Positions 36,861 through 46,904 of a stretch of 64,000 bases of DNA are shown here, in pieces. The stretch is from Pseudocolwellia agarivorans (GTDB taxonomy: Bacteria; Pseudomonadota; Gammaproteobacteria; Enterobacterales; Alteromonadaceae), in contig NZ_MUZU01000004.1 of assembly GCF_002000085.1 (NCBI RefSeq), positions 62,001 to 126,000 on the forward strand, read 5' to 3'. Under the pieces are notes generated by a model. That model searched no databases, was not told the DNA's origin, and was given only the letters and a program-made list of their open reading frames with translations. Position numbers and translations under genes: made by a program. Position 1 is the stretch's first letter. Each line of letters starts with the position of its first letter.

Positions 36861-38167
36861 TGAAAATGAAAAACTTACGTTGGTGGGTTATTGCATTAAT
36901 CGCATTAGCTACCGTTATTAACTACATTGATCGTTCTGCGCTTGCTGTACTTTGGCCTGATATTGTTGAAGATCTTTTCCCTGATGAATCGGCTTTAGAG
37001 CGTAAGCAAATTTATGCAAATATCTCTATTGTTTTCATTTTATCTTATGCTTTTGGCCAAGCCATATTCGGCAAGATATTTGATTGGGTTGGTACTCGCT
37101 TAGGTTTTGTTTTATCTATTGGTGTTTGGTCTTTGGCTACGGCTGCTCATGCTTTTGCACAAGGTGTACTGAGTTTTAGTATTTTCCGTGCAATATTAGG
37201 TGTGGCAGAAGCGGGTAACTGGCCCGGTGCAGCTAAAAGTAACGCGGATTGGTTTCCAACGAAAGAGCGTGCTTTAGCGCAAGGTATCTTTAACTCAGGT
37301 GCTGCTATTGGCGGTATTGTGGCTATTCCTTTAATTGCTTATTTGACCGTATATTTTAGCTGGCAAATGGTTTTTGTTGTGATTGGTGCTGTTGGTTTAT
37401 TATGGCTTATTCCTTGGATCATTCTAGTGAAAGCGCCACCTAAGTCACATCCTTGGATCACAGACGAAGAACGTGAGTATATTTTAACGGGTCAAAGAAG
37501 CTGCGACGTTGATGATAGTGCTGCTAATGGCACTGATGAAGAAGAATATAATCCATCAACCAAAGAATTACTTTCACGTAAACAAAGCTGGGGCGTAATA
37601 ATTGCCTCTGCAGCGATTGATCCTATTTGGTGGTTGTTTGTTTTCTGGATCCCTATTTATCTTAACGAAGTTTATGGCATGGATGTTAAATCCATCGGTA
37701 TCTATGGTTGGGTTCCGTATGTAGGAGCCATGGTTGGTGCTTGGTTTGGTGGTTTACTTGCACAAAACCGCTTACAAGCTGGTTGGAGTACCGACAAAAC
37801 ACGTAAGCTCACCATTACTTTAGGTTGTTTGATTATGTTGCCTGCTTTGTTAGCTATGGCAAACCCTGGCGGACCAACAACTGCGGTAATTATTATGGCA
37901 GTTATCTTATTTGGCTTTCAAACTGCAATTGGTAATGTGCAAACACTACCAAGTGATCTTTATGGTAAAAAAGCCGTAGGAACATTGTCTGGCTTTGCAG
38001 GTATGGCTGCAAAATTGGGAGCACTCGGGTTAACGGCTTTAGTACCTATTTTAACGGCTGACGGAAACTATACGCCTGCATTTGTTATTGGGGCTTCTTT
38101 AGCTGTTATAGCAATGCTATCTGTTTGGGTTCTTATTCCAAAAATAGAACCTTTAAAAAGGAAATAG
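36860..38167 (+). CDS. MFS transporter, hexuronate/DEH importer (ACS family)
   Basis: A 435-residue inner-membrane transporter with 12 predicted helices. It belongs to the anion:cation symporter group with ExuT-like motifs: NYIDRSALAVLWP in helix 1, GKIFDWVGTRLGF in the 2-3 loop and LGVAEAGNWPGAAKSNADWF in helix 4. The central loop (about 205-240) is acidic. Neighbouring kdgF, kdgK and kdgA make the alginate monomer DEH the likely substrate. It overlaps kdgF by one base. Confidence 0.88.
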   Translation: MKMKNLRWWVIALIALATVINYIDRSALAVLWPDIVEDLFPDESALERKQIYANISIVFILSYAFGQAIFGKIFDWVGTRLGFVLSIGVWSLATAAHAFAQGVLSFSIFRAILGVAEAGNWPGAAKSNADWFPTKERALAQGIFNSGAAIGGIVAIPLIAYLTVYFSWQMVFVVIGAVGLLWLIPWIILVKAPPKSHPWITDEEREYILTGQRSCDVDDSAANGTDEEEYNPSTKELLSRKQSWGVIIASAAIDPIWWLFVFWIPIYLNEVYGMDVKSIGIYGWVPYVGAMVGAWFGGLLAQNRLQAGWSTDKTRKLTITLGCLIMLPALLAMANPGGPTTAVIIMAVILFGFQTAIGNVQTLPSDLYGKKAVGTLSGFAGMAAKLGALGLTALVPILTADGNYTPAFVIGASLAVIAMLSVWVLIPKIEPLKRK

Positions 38168-38171
38168 GTAA

Positions 38172-39131
38172 GTGAAAAAGATTTTCCTATTTGGTGAGTG
38201 TATGGTGGAGCTACTCAATGTTTCACCTAACACTCAATTACCACAAACATTAAAACAATCGTTTGCTGGCGATGTATTTAATACAGCTGTTTACCTTAAA
38301 CGTGTGTTTTTTGACACGCAGGTGAATTTAATTACAGCGGTAGGAACTGATGAATTTAGTTCTAATATGGTTGAGTACTTTTCGCAGCAAAACATTGAGA
38401 CTGATTTTGTTTATCGCTCAAACGATAAAATAGCGGGCTTATATTCAATTAAAACCGATAGCGAAGGTGAAAGAACGTTTACCTACTGGCGTGAAAACTC
38501 AGCCGCTCGTGATGTAATGAAATTTATTGATGCTTCAGAAATAGAAAAGATGTTACACGGCGATGTGTTCTTTTTTTCAGGTATTTCTTTAGCGGTTATT
38601 AGACCTGAAGATCGTCCAAAATTTTGGCAAATGGTTGAGCAATTAAAAGCTGCTGGACTAAGCATTATTTTTGACCCTAATTACAGAGCAAGAATGTGGA
38701 GCTCTGTTGAGGAAGCACAGCACGAATTTGATAAAGCCTTTTGTTTAAGCAATATAGCACTGCCGGGGATAGACGACTTTAAACAGCTCTATAATTTAAC
38801 CACTGCAGAAGCCGTTATCGAATTTTGTAAGCCATATGCATTCGACGAACTGGTTATTAAAAACGGTGAACAAGGCGTTGTCAGTGTTAAAAATAACGTC
38901 ATACAAAATATTGAAATAACACCTGTAGAACATGTGGTCGATACAACGTCGGCGGGTGATTCTTTCAATGGTGTATTTATTAGTGCTCGCACGTCAGGTA
39001 TGAATAGTTTTGACGCTATTAAATTAGCTTCAGCCTCAGCGGCTTTAGTTATTCAACACCAAGGAGCCATTGTCGATTCAAAACCATTTCAAGCCTTTAT
39101 TGACCAAGAGCTACTATCAATTATTAAGTAA
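38172..39131 (+). CDS. kdgK: 2-keto-3-deoxygluconate kinase
   Basis: PfkB-family kinase (319 residues) that phosphorylates KDG to KDPG. N-terminal FGECMVELL and the glycine-rich AGDVFNTAVYLKR sites are present. The anion-hole and catalytic motif DTTSAGDSFNGVF with the base Asp is near 263-275. It uses a GTG start at 38172, 4 bp after the transporter stop, with AGG 3-4 nt upstream; there is no nearer ATG that keeps the FGE strand. It lies directly before kdgA, the next step of the pathway. Confidence 0.93.
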   Translation: MKKIFLFGECMVELLNVSPNTQLPQTLKQSFAGDVFNTAVYLKRVFFDTQVNLITAVGTDEFSSNMVEYFSQQNIETDFVYRSNDKIAGLYSIKTDSEGERTFTYWRENSAARDVMKFIDASEIEKMLHGDVFFFSGISLAVIRPEDRPKFWQMVEQLKAAGLSIIFDPNYRARMWSSVEEAQHEFDKAFCLSNIALPGIDDFKQLYNLTTAEAVIEFCKPYAFDELVIKNGEQGVVSVKNNVIQNIEITPVEHVVDTTSAGDSFNGVFISARTSGMNSFDAIKLASASAALVIQHQGAIVDSKPFQAFIDQELLSIIK

Positions 39132-39221
39132 ATTTTAAACCTAAAACTCATCGATAAACCATCATTGTTTCAACACTATAAGAATGGCTATTCGACTTTA
39201 TTTATACTAAAGGAAAAAAAC

Positions 39222-39839
39222 ATGAAAACATTCTCATCACTCATGGGAAACCAAACACTATTACCTATCATTCAAGCTGCTACAGTAGAACAAGGTGTTA
39301 ATATAGCTAAAGCCATGCACGAAGCAGGTATTCATTTAGTTGAAGTGGTTCTACGTACTGAAGCATCGCTAGACATTATTAAACAGATCAAGAAAGAGCT
39401 ACCTGACTTACTTGTGGGAGCGGGCACGATATTAAATGAAAGTATTTTAGATGATGCATTAAAAGCAGGTTCTGACTTTATTATTACACCAGCGAGTTCG
39501 CCAACATTACTTCATGCACTTAAAAACTGTCCTGTACCTGTTTTACCGGGAGTTTCTACATCAGCAGATATTTTATTAGCAACAGAATTTGGGTATAGTG
39601 AATTAAAATTATTTCCAGCATCACTTTCAGGCGGTTCTCAGTTTTTAAAAGCTATGGGTTCTGTATTTAAGTCAGTAAGCTTCTGTCCTACAGGTGGCAT
39701 TAACGCAAACAACAAAGCTGATTATCTTAATTTAAGCAATGTATTTGCAGTAGGTGGTACTTGGGTTGCACCAGCAAATTGGGTTGAGTCACAGCAATGG
39801 AATTTAATTACATCAGCTTGTAAAGATGCTCTTTTATAG
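39222..39839 (+). CDS. kdgA: KDPG aldolase (Entner-Doudoroff)
   Basis: KDPG/KHG aldolase (205 residues) splitting 2-keto-3-deoxy-6-phosphogluconate to pyruvate and glyceraldehyde-3-phosphate. It has the TIM-barrel motifs VEVVLRTEASLDII, GAGTILN, the Schiff-base Lys in ELKLFPAS and CPTGGINANN. The ATG at 39222 has AAAGGA 7-8 nt upstream and gives the usual family length; a TTG-started extension from 39165 was rejected. It follows kdgK after 90 bp. Confidence 0.95.
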   Translation: MKTFSSLMGNQTLLPIIQAATVEQGVNIAKAMHEAGIHLVEVVLRTEASLDIIKQIKKELPDLLVGAGTILNESILDDALKAGSDFIITPASSPTLLHALKNCPVPVLPGVSTSADILLATEFGYSELKLFPASLSGGSQFLKAMGSVFKSVSFCPTGGINANNKADYLNLSNVFAVGGTWVAPANWVESQQWNLITSACKDALL

Positions 39840-39856
39840 GATTATAAATAAAGCTT

Positions 39857-40933
39857 ATGAATATAATATCTAATAGGGTGTCGGTAGGCGTAGCCACGGG
39901 ACAAAGTGTTACTGATCTTTATAACTACGCTAAAGATAATCAGTTTGCTTATCCTGCAGTTAACGTTATTGGTAATCATTCCATTAACGCGACTCTAGAA
40001 GCCGCCAAAAAAGTCAATTCACCGGTTATTATTCAACTATCTCATTCGGGGGCTGCTTTTTTTATTGGTAAAGGTGCAAACCTTTCAGCAATGGATGCTT
40101 CTATTCAAGGAGCCATAGCTGGAGCCCACTATATACATTTAGCCGCTAAGCATTATGACGTGCCTGTTATATTAAATACCGATCATGCAGCTAAAAATTT
40201 ACTGCCTTGGATCGATGCTTTACTGACCGAAGGTGAAGAGCACTTTAAAAGAACAGGCAAACCTCTGTTTAGTTCTCATATGGTTGACCTATCGGCTGAA
40301 TCTTTAGAAGAAAATATTGCAACATGTGGTCGTTATTTAGAGCGTATGAGCAAAATTAATATGACGCTAGAAATTGAATTAGGTTGTACTGGTGGTGAAG
40401 AAGATGGCGTTGATAATACTGATATTGATAGCGCTAAGCTTTATACCCAACCTGAAGATGTCGCATATGCTTATGAACAATTGATAAAAATTAGCCCTAA
40501 TTTTATTATAGCGGCTTCGTTTGGTAATGTGCATGGTGTGTACAAGCCAGGTAACGTAACGCTGTCGCCAATGATCTTAAAAAATTCGCAAAATTATGTA
40601 TCTGAAAAGTTTGCTTTACCTCCTAGACCATTAAACTTTGTTTTTCATGGAGGATCAGGATCTGACGTAGGGGATATTAAAGAAGCACTATCGTACGGTA
40701 CGGTAAAAATGAATATAGATACTGATACGCAATGGGCAACTTGGCAGGGCGTACTAAATTACTATAACGATAAAAAACGTTATCTTGGTAAACAAATAGG
40801 TAACCCAACAGGTGAAGATAAGCCCAATAAACCATTTTATGATCCTCGAGTATGGATACGCAAGGGTGAAGACAGTATGGTTCAAAGGTTACTTCAAACG
40901 TTTGAAGATTTAAATTGCTTAAATAGATACTAA
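39857..40933 (+). CDS. fbaA: class II fructose-bisphosphate aldolase
   Basis: E. coli-type class IIA, zinc-dependent aldolase (358 residues). Zinc and catalytic motifs: NTDHAAKNLLPW, LEIELGCTGGEEDGVDNT, ASFGNVHGVYKPGN and FHGGSGSD, then VKMNIDTDTQWATW. It condenses triose phosphates to fructose-1,6-bisphosphate or the reverse. It is the last gene of the alginate operon, 17 bp after kdgA. That suggests KDPG-derived glyceraldehyde-3-phosphate is channelled into gluconeogenesis. Whether the genome has another fba cannot be seen here. Confidence 0.95.
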   Translation: MNIISNRVSVGVATGQSVTDLYNYAKDNQFAYPAVNVIGNHSINATLEAAKKVNSPVIIQLSHSGAAFFIGKGANLSAMDASIQGAIAGAHYIHLAAKHYDVPVILNTDHAAKNLLPWIDALLTEGEEHFKRTGKPLFSSHMVDLSAESLEENIATCGRYLERMSKINMTLEIELGCTGGEEDGVDNTDIDSAKLYTQPEDVAYAYEQLIKISPNFIIAASFGNVHGVYKPGNVTLSPMILKNSQNYVSEKFALPPRPLNFVFHGGSGSDVGDIKEALSYGTVKMNIDTDTQWATWQGVLNYYNDKKRYLGKQIGNPTGEDKPNKPFYDPRVWIRKGEDSMVQRLLQTFEDLNCLNRY

Positions 40934-41166
40934 TTAACCTCAGCTCGGGATAAGCAAAGTTACTCAACAAGCTATTTTTATGCCTAACTTCGTTGAATTT
41001 ATTACTAATAGCCAGCTATTAGATAGAAAAATTCGCCTTGTTATAAACAAAAATATCAATGTTGAGAGACTAATATAACTTAGGAAAACAACGATACAGA
41101 TTAAGGTTTTGATAAATAAGATTTTTAATTCATTATCTAACATTCATTAACCCGAGTTGAGGTTAA
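40934..41166. repeat. MITE-like inverted-repeat element after fbaA
   Basis: Terminal repeats ttaacctcagctcggg (40934-40949) and cccgagttgaggttaa (41151-41166), 15 of 16 matching. It starts on the base after the fbaA stop. Inner segments gataagcaaagttactcaac (from 40948) and tttgataaataagattt (near 41107-41124) recur, inverted, in the shorter copy at 50057-50181. A 32-codon frame (MPNFVEFITNSQLLDRKIRL and on, 40980-41078) lies between the shared segments; it is not a recognisable transposase. Confidence 0.7.
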
Positions 41167-41820
41167 TTAACCTAAATTACAATTAACTATCCGTTTAAGA
41201 TGTCGCAATAGGCATTTTAAGCGGATAAATAAGTTTTCTGCCACGGTTTCGTAACCTGCTCATTATTCCTTTTCTTTATTACGCTAAGCGCTTTATATCT
41301 TTTTATTCCCCTCTTTTTTTATGTAACCGTGTTTTTTTTGGTAATGCCAATTTTATTTATTTAGTATTTTTGTATTACCAATTTATTGGGTGGATTATGT
41401 ATTTACATGATTATTGCTAATATATCATTATGTTAAGGTGTGCTTTATTTTTAACTTTTTCTTAATCTTGCATAAATGTAATTAACTCAACGTTAATTTG
41501 AATATTATCAGATTCTTAATTTAAGTTTTTGTTATACAACGTTTTTGTATTTATTTCTCGTTGTTTTAATTAAATTTTTATTATTAAGAGCAAAATAATA
41601 AAAGTGACCTATTATTTATAATAGGTAGTACCTAGGCTAAAAACGAAAGAAATTTATTATCAACTTGTTTATTTGATTAATTTCTTTACTCATAATTTAA
41701 TTAATTATGTTAGCTGTCACTTAGGATTTATAGATTATTCCTTTTATATACGAGTACTTACAGAAGTAACTAAATCCATCTACCTTATTGGTAAAGACTG
41801 TTTTCGTTTGTTATTTTAAA
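41167..41820. other. AT-rich region upstream of second TonB receptor
   Basis: No gene seen. It contains an inverted repeat TTGGTAATGCCAA (41338-41350) and a further TATTACCAAT half-site near 41373, both similar to the locus operator but about 480 bp before the promoter. They could allow looping by the GntR regulator, or be chance in AT-rich DNA. Confidence 0.4.
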
Positions 41821-41865
41821 TTGGTTTACCAAAATGGTTGACAATAATGGTTTTGTTGGTTAGAT
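41821..41865 (+). promoter_or_regulatory. promoter and operator of second alginate TonB receptor
   Basis: Perfect palindrome TTGGT-TT-ACCAA (41821-41832), TTGACA (41838-41843), 16-nt spacer, TTAGAT (41860-41865). Operator-to-minus-35 spacing is 17 nt from first base to first base, identical to the site at 28519. Confidence 0.7.
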
Positions 41866-41951
41866 TTGGTTTAGTTTTTGAGCTAATAACAAATATTAAA
41901 TTGGTAAGCTCAAATAAAAAATAAACATCATGTAAGGTTTAGGGGAAAAAG

Positions 41952-44891
41952 ATGACAATTCAATTAAATAAAATAAGTTCAGCATTACAACGTAACCGTT
42001 TAAGTAATAAATCAGCTCTATATAGTTCTGCGTTAGTGGCCATGCTAGCAATGCCTACTTATGCAGCAGAAGAAGTTAACACTCAAGATGCAAATGAAGC
42101 TGAAGCGATTGAAGTTATCGAAGTGCGAGGCATGTTAGGTAGTATGAAAGCTGCTTCTCTACTTAAACGTACAGATGGTCGTATTGTAGATGCTATCGTT
42201 GCTGAAGATATTGGTAAGTTACCAGATAACAATATTGCTGAAGCATTACAACGTATTACAGGTGTATCAATTAACACCGATTTTGGTGTAGGTGATAGCG
42301 TTTCAATACGTGGCTTACCTCAAAACCGTGTTGAATTAAATGGCCGTTCAACTATCGGTGATTCTCGCGATGGTGTAAGTCTTCAAGATTTTCCATCAAG
42401 TTTCTTAAAAGCGGTAGAAGTTGTTAAGTCACCTACTGCAGACATGATTGAAGGTGCACTAGGCGGTACAGTAAGTCTTAAAACCGTTCGTCCGTTAGAG
42501 TTAGAAAAGCTTACTGGTGCTATGTCTTTAGATGCTGAGTACGCAGATAAAACAGAAAATATCGCACCTATTTTTAGTGGTTCAGTAGGTAATAATTGGG
42601 ATTTAGGTGATGCGGGTACTTTTGGTGCTTTAGCCATGCTTTCTTACCAAGACCGTGAAATTCGTCAAGATGAAACTTCTAGCCGTGTTAAGCCTCAAGA
42701 TATTCAAATTAACGGCCAAGATGGAAACACTCCAAGCGGTAATGCAATCGTTAGAGATGAGCACAGTGTTGAACAATACGTAGAAAAACGTGAACGTACT
42801 GCTTTAAATTTATCACTTCAGTGGGCGCCTAAATCTAATGACGGTATGATCTACCTTGATTTAAACACAACTAAGCGTTCTGGTGAGCAAAATGGTAACT
42901 CAATTCTTGGTGTTGTTGGCTCTTTATCTACAGATGAAAATACGACGCAAGATGCTAATGGTGTAAATAACTATACTCTTACAAACGACTTTGCTATTCC
43001 TAAAACTTACAGTGATTTCCGTGAAACTAAGTCTTTTTCACATGCACTAGGTGCTGAGTGGAATATTGCTGACGACGTGAAAATATCGGGTGAAGTTGCT
43101 GTAGCATCATCAGAAAGTATTAGACCTGACTCTGAATTTACCTTACGACCTATTGAAAAATCTACCTTTGAAGCTAGTGGTGGAACAGACCTTGTAAATC
43201 ATCTTTATGATGGTGCTTTTTCTCAATCAGGTAATAAACTTCCAAGTATTATTCACTCAGATCCTACGGCATTTACTAGCCCTGATAACTTAGCGTTACG
43301 TACTTTTAAAAGTGAAGAAAAAATAACGAATAACGATGAAACTGCTGTGCGTTTTGATATCGCAATAACGGAACCACTAGGTTTAGAGTGGGTAACTACA
43401 TTAAAGGCAGGTGTTCGTGCAACTAAACGTGAATACGAATATGAGCAATACAAAGTTGAAATTAAAGATATTTACAAGAAGGCCTTTAATGATTCTGATG
43501 GTTCATTAGCTACATTATGGATTGATGATTACAACGACCAATTTGCTGGTAGTTTTACTACCATGAGCCACGATAACTCTTTCGATCAATTAGGGCATTC
43601 AGGCCAAAACGATTTGTTAACTTTCGCGACTTACAACGGATTATCTAACCCTGCAAATGTATTTAATGAATTACAGCAACTATTGGTAGGTACTAATTTA
43701 GCAACAACGGGTAGTTTAGCCGATAACTTGAAATTTCAAGATAGTGCTTACAGAGAGGTCACTGAAGATACTGCCGCTATTTATGTATCAGCGCATTTAG
43801 ATTTTGATGATATTACCGCGATTGTTGGTGGTAGATATGTAACAACAGATCTTGAATCAAGCGTATATCTTGATAGTGAAAAAGTAACAGGCGAAAATGA
43901 TTACAGCGACTTTTTACCTAGCTTAAACGTAACATATAACTACTCAGACGAAACTCTATTTCGTTTTGCTGCAGCTAAAGTAATGCGTCGTGCTAACTTC
44001 AATGAATTAAGTCCGGCATTTGATATTAATAACGATATAACGGGGGCTACTCAAGGTGCTATCGATTTAGAACCTTTCCGTGCAACTCAGTTTGACTTAT
44101 CAGTAGAGCATTATTTTGGCGAAGGCAACATGGTGTCTTTCGCAGTATTCTACAAAGATGTTGAATCTTTCTTAAGTAACGAAAGTAGCTGTGTGGCAGA
44201 TGCTTCTACTGTTGGCCAAAACGTGACGCAATGGAATCAGGTTTGTCAGTTAACTACAGCAGGCGTATCACAAGACAACCTAGTTTTCTCTGATAGTACA
44301 GACTTCCCAGTAGATGCTGACGGTTTTGCTTTTGTTGATGCGCTAAGAGCTTCAGGAAATACAGGTATTGATACAACGAAAGATACCAATGGTGAAAATG
44401 GTAAAGTTCAAGGGTTTGAAATAGGCTATCAGCAATTTTTTACTTCTCTTCCTGATGCTTGGTCTGGTTTAGGTGTTAGTGCAAACTACACATATGCAGA
44501 TAGTGAGCAACCAAATGGTAACCCATTATTAGATATTTCTAAAAACACATACAACTTACAGTTGTTCTGGGAATATGAAGGTGTTTCAACGCGTTTAGCT
44601 TATAACTACCGTGATAGTTTCTTAGATACTGAAAATGAAAAACGTGTAGAAAATATTAATGCTACAGGTGGTATTTCTGAAGAAGGTACTGTTTATGGTA
44701 ATAACTACCGTGACGATAGAGGCCAGTTAGATTTCTCTGCAAGTTGGGATATTAACGAACACTTTACAGTAGTAGCTAACGCGACTAACTTAACAGGTGA
44801 ACCTTCTATCTACTTATCTGAATTAGGTGGAGCTTGGAAATACACTGAAGCGGATCGTCGTTACACAGTTGGTGTACGCGCTAAGTTCTAA
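41952..44891 (+). CDS. second TonB-dependent receptor of the alginate locus
   Basis: A 979-residue outer-membrane receptor with a signal peptide ending near TYAA, TonB box region IEVIEVRGM (about 53-61), plug (about 70-175, with NIAEALQRITGVSI and SIRGLPQNRVELNG) and a barrel ending in YTVGVRAKF with terminal Phe. Its first codons share a 19-bp identity with the other receptor gene, and its promoter has the same operator. It probably takes up alginate fragments of a different size or composition; that is inference. AGGGG lies 7 nt before the ATG, and a bidirectional terminator follows. Confidence 0.88.
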   Translation: MTIQLNKISSALQRNRLSNKSALYSSALVAMLAMPTYAAEEVNTQDANEAEAIEVIEVRGMLGSMKAASLLKRTDGRIVDAIVAEDIGKLPDNNIAEALQRITGVSINTDFGVGDSVSIRGLPQNRVELNGRSTIGDSRDGVSLQDFPSSFLKAVEVVKSPTADMIEGALGGTVSLKTVRPLELEKLTGAMSLDAEYADKTENIAPIFSGSVGNNWDLGDAGTFGALAMLSYQDREIRQDETSSRVKPQDIQINGQDGNTPSGNAIVRDEHSVEQYVEKRERTALNLSLQWAPKSNDGMIYLDLNTTKRSGEQNGNSILGVVGSLSTDENTTQDANGVNNYTLTNDFAIPKTYSDFRETKSFSHALGAEWNIADDVKISGEVAVASSESIRPDSEFTLRPIEKSTFEASGGTDLVNHLYDGAFSQSGNKLPSIIHSDPTAFTSPDNLALRTFKSEEKITNNDETAVRFDIAITEPLGLEWVTTLKAGVRATKREYEYEQYKVEIKDIYKKAFNDSDGSLATLWIDDYNDQFAGSFTTMSHDNSFDQLGHSGQNDLLTFATYNGLSNPANVFNELQQLLVGTNLATTGSLADNLKFQDSAYREVTEDTAAIYVSAHLDFDDITAIVGGRYVTTDLESSVYLDSEKVTGENDYSDFLPSLNVTYNYSDETLFRFAAAKVMRRANFNELSPAFDINNDITGATQGAIDLEPFRATQFDLSVEHYFGEGNMVSFAVFYKDVESFLSNESSCVADASTVGQNVTQWNQVCQLTTAGVSQDNLVFSDSTDFPVDADGFAFVDALRASGNTGIDTTKDTNGENGKVQGFEIGYQQFFTSLPDAWSGLGVSANYTYADSEQPNGNPLLDISKNTYNLQLFWEYEGVSTRLAYNYRDSFLDTENEKRVENINATGGISEEGTVYGNNYRDDRGQLDFSASWDINEHFTVVANATNLTGEPSIYLSELGGAWKYTEADRRYTVGVRAKF

Positions 44892-44914
44892 TATCAAATT
44901 AATATAGACTAAAT

Positions 44915-44945
44915 AAAAAACGAGCTAAGTAGCTCGTTTTTTTAT
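44915..44945. terminator. bidirectional terminator between TonB receptor and dxs
   Basis: AAAAAACGAGCT / AGCTCGTTTTTT with AAGT loop and T or A runs on both sides. It serves the receptor on the plus strand and dxs on the minus strand. Confidence 0.9.
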
Positions 44946-45005
44946 GTTTGATTATTATTTTTGATAATAAAGTTAACCTTTATAAGTGGCTTAATATCGC
45001 TAGAA

Positions 45006-46868
45006 TTAATTAACGAATTTGTTAATTTTACTTAATATACCTTCGCTATCTAAACCTAACTCTTTATGTATTTCTTCTTGTGTGCCGTGCTTAATAAACA
45101 CATCAGGTAAACCAATATTTAATACTTTTATCGCTATGCCTTTACTGAGTATAAATTCATTTACGCCTGAACCTGCACCACCTGCAATGGCGTTATCCTC
45201 AAGGGTTACGATGCAAGAATGCGTACTGACTATTTCTGAAATTAAAGACTCATCTAAAGGCTTAATAAATCTCATATCGACTAAGGTGGCGTTTAGAGAA
45301 TCAGCGGCTATTTTTGCTTCATGTAACAAGGTGCCAAAACTTAAAATAGCAATCTCTTTACCTTGTTGTGTTATTTGGCTTTTACCTATTTCTAACGTTT
45401 CTGAAATTGCCGGTGACTCGGCACCAGTACCTGAACCTCGAGGATATCTTACTGCTGCAGGCCCATTGTGTTGGTAGCCTGTGGTGAGCATTAATTGACA
45501 CTCTCGCTCGTCAGAAGGAGCCATTACAACCATGTTAGGTATACATCTTAAAAAGCTTAAATCGAATGCGCCTTGGTGCGTAGGGCCGTCGGCTCCCACA
45601 ATACCTGCACGGTCAATAGCAAATAAAACAGGTAAGTTTTGAATCGCTACATCATGGATCAGTTGATCGTAACCACGCTGTAAAAAGCTTGAATAAATAG
45701 CCACAACAGGATGATAACCACCAATTGCTAAACCTGCCGCAAAGGTGACTGCGTGTTGCTCAGCAATGGCGACATCGTAATATTGTTCTGGAAAACGTTG
45801 GCTAAACTCAACCATGCCTGAACCTTCACGCATGGCTGGTGTAATTGCTGCTAATTTTTCGTCTATTTCGGCTGTTTTACAGAGCCAATGACCAAAAATT
45901 TTAGAATAAGTGGGTAAGCTTGGTTTACTTGCTGGCAGCGTAGTCTCTTCAGGATTAAACTTAGGAACAGCATGGTACTTAATAGGATCTTGTTCAGCGG
46001 CTTCGTAGCCTTTACCCTTTGTAGTAGCAATATGTAAAAGCTGAGGACCTTTTAAATTACGCATGTTGCTAATGGTATCAACTAAACCTTTAACATCGTG
46101 TCCATCGATCGGACCAATATAATTAAAACCAAGTTCTTCAAAAAAGGTGCTAGGAACCACCATGCCTTTAATGTGTTCTTCTGCTCGGCTGGCTAATTCT
46201 TTAATTGGTGGAATGCCTTTAAGTATGCGCTTACTACCTTCTCGAAGCCCAGTATATATACTTCCAGATAACATTTTAGCTAAGTGGTTATTTAATGCGC
46301 CTACGTTTTCTGATATCGACATTTCATTGTCGTTTAACACAACGAGCATATCTTTATTAATATCGCCGCCGTGGTTTAATGCTTCAAACGCCATACCTGC
46401 TGTCATCGCACCATCACCAATAACAGCAACTACTTTTCTGTTTTTTGCTTCTTTCTCTGCAGCTACTGCCATACCTAGGGCTGCAGATATTGATGTACTC
46501 GAATGACCGACACTTAACACATCGTATTCGCTTTCTTCTCTCCATGGGAATGGATGTAAACCATCTTTTTGTCGAATGGTATGCAGCTGATCACGTCGAC
46601 CCGTTAATATTTTATGAGGATAAGCTTGATGTCCAACATCCCAAATAAGTTGATCAAAAGGTGTGTTATAAACAAAATGCAACGCCACGGTGAGTTCTAT
46701 AGTGCCTAAGCCCGAAGCAAAATGACCACTGCTTTTACTAACTGAACTGAGTAAGTATTGACGTAATTCGTTACTCACTTGGGTGAGTTTATCTTTACCT
46801 AATAATCGTAAATCATCAGGCGTATTAATATTAGATAAAAGAGGGTAGTCATTCAGGTCAATTGTCAT
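45006..46868 (-). CDS. dxs: 1-deoxy-D-xylulose-5-phosphate synthase
   Basis: Thiamine diphosphate enzyme starting the MEP isoprenoid pathway from pyruvate and glyceraldehyde-3-phosphate. At 620 residues it has the usual length. It shows the ThDP motif [16 protein letters not shown] ending with NDNEMSIS, the transketolase blocks [15 protein letters not shown] and [11 protein letters not shown], and a C-terminal domain with [16 protein letters not shown]. It lies in xseB-ispA-dxs, 36 bp downstream of ispA. Confidence 0.97.
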   Translation of the reverse strand: MTIDLNDYPLLSNINTPDDLRLLGKDKLTQVSNELRQYLLSSVSKSSGHFASGLGTIELTVALHFVYNTPFDQLIWDVGHQAYPHKILTGRRDQLHTIRQKDGLHPFPWREESEYDVLSVGHSSTSISAALGMAVAAEKEAKNRKVVAVIGDGAMTAGMAFEALNHGGDINKDMLVVLNDNEMSISENVGALNNHLAKMLSGSIYTGLREGSKRILKGIPPIKELASRAEEHIKGMVVPSTFFEELGFNYIGPIDGHDVKGLVDTISNMRNLKGPQLLHIATTKGKGYEAAEQDPIKYHAVPKFNPEETTLPASKPSLPTYSKIFGHWLCKTAEIDEKLAAITPAMREGSGMVEFSQRFPEQYYDVAIAEQHAVTFAAGLAIGGYHPVVAIYSSFLQRGYDQLIHDVAIQNLPVLFAIDRAGIVGADGPTHQGAFDLSFLRCIPNMVVMAPSDERECQLMLTTGYQHNGPAAVRYPRGSGTGAESPAISETLEIGKSQITQQGKEIAILSFGTLLHEAKIAADSLNATLVDMRFIKPLDESLISEIVSTHSCIVTLEDNAIAGGAGSGVNEFILSKGIAIKVLNIGLPDVFIKHGTQEEIHKELGLDSEGILSKINKFVN

Positions 46869-46904
46869 GTGTATTGATTATTCTTATTAATGTATATCGG
46901 GTAA

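Noticed and set aside
39165-39221. TTG-started extension of kdgA
   Set aside because: The ATG at 39222 has AAAGGA upstream and gives the normal aldolase length.
40677-40970. Minus-strand frame across the fbaA end and the repeat element
   Set aside because: Antisense to the well-supported aldolase and extending into the MITE-like repeat; no family features.
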